The position numbers and the translations under genes were made by a program. A model generated the notes under the pieces. The model had not been told where the DNA came from. It saw only the letters and a list, made by a program, of their open reading frames with translations, and ran no database searches. A stretch of 64,000 nt of DNA from PGYT01 sp963675055 (lineage in GTDB: Bacteria > Bacteroidota > Ignavibacteria > Ignavibacteriales > Melioribacteraceae): the NCBI GenBank assembly GCA_963675055.2, contig CAXXJE010000002.1:434001-498000 (forward strand), given 5' to 3'. Of the stretch, positions 63,961 through 64,000 are shown piece after piece; positions within the stretch are counted from its first letter, which is position 1, and each line of letters starts with the position of its first letter.

Positions 63961-64000
63961 TAATTCTTTACTCCTTTATTCATTTCTACTATTTATAAAT

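Noticed and set aside
1..64000. tRNA, rRNA or CRISPR loci
   Set aside because: I saw no clover-leaf with T-loop consensus, no rRNA segments and no regularly spaced repeats. Small RNA genes could be missed by eye.

Overview
The window looks like a chromosomal segment of a free-living Gram-negative bacterium of the Bacteroidota/Ignavibacteria side of the tree. This rests on a one-protein hybrid two-component sensor with an AraC output, a GH97 enzyme, many secreted beta-barrel-like proteins of unknown function, a MsrPQ pair, and moderate-to-low GC with TTG, GTG and apparently CTG starts. The placement is inferred from family content; there is no rRNA or other marker gene here.

Layout. 0-4.2 kb: an ECF sigma factor, its zinc-finger anti-sigma factor and two exported HEAT-repeat proteins in one operon. 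4.5-7 kb: an exported alpha/beta hydrolase lipoprotein, a DinB-like protein and trmB. 7-11.5 kb: a small unknown protein and a 1340-residue hybrid sensor/regulator. 11.7-14.3 kb: an unknown protein, an alpha/beta-hydrolase-like protein lacking the nucleophile serine, and a secreted HExxH protease-like protein. 14.4-15.3 kb: a broken ORF6N gene, a REP-associated (RAYT) transposase and REP-like palindromes. 15.3-17.6 kb: typA and a decayed secreted glycoside-hydrolase-like gene. 17.9-27.2 kb: a nine-gene chemotaxis operon on the minus strand. 27.4-33.1 kb: a MocR regulator, an aminotransferase, a rarD transporter split by an IS256-type insertion sequence, and a flavin split-barrel protein. 33.2-36.3 kb: a glycerophosphodiesterase with a non-standard start, an alpha/beta hydrolase, exonuclease III and a thioesterase.

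36.6-39.4 kb is the most unusual part: an R-body locus. Three RebB-type proteins of 74-80 residues, a longer RebB-like protein, a small lysine-rich protein and a 383-residue purine-nucleosidase/phosphorylase-fold protein lie in one strand-consistent run closed by a strong hairpin. R-bodies are contractile protein ribbons known from killer symbionts. A linked nucleosidase-like gene suggests a ribbon plus enzyme effector system; this is inference.

39.5-54.5 kb holds mixed metabolic and envelope genes: a beta-lactamase-fold hydrolase with GH97, a methyltransferase, an L,D-transpeptidase, MsrPQ, an outer-membrane-like pair, 3-methyladenine glycosylase, a YfiT-like protein, a GDSL hydrolase, a cupin and cysE-cysK. 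54.8-64 kb carries an unknown barrel-like protein and then a minus-strand five-gene pectin/rhamnogalacturonan operon: a glucosamine-6-phosphate deaminase-like protein, an unassigned 841-residue protein, GH28, GH105 and an unassigned 425-residue lipoprotein. It has no SusC/SusD pair within the window.
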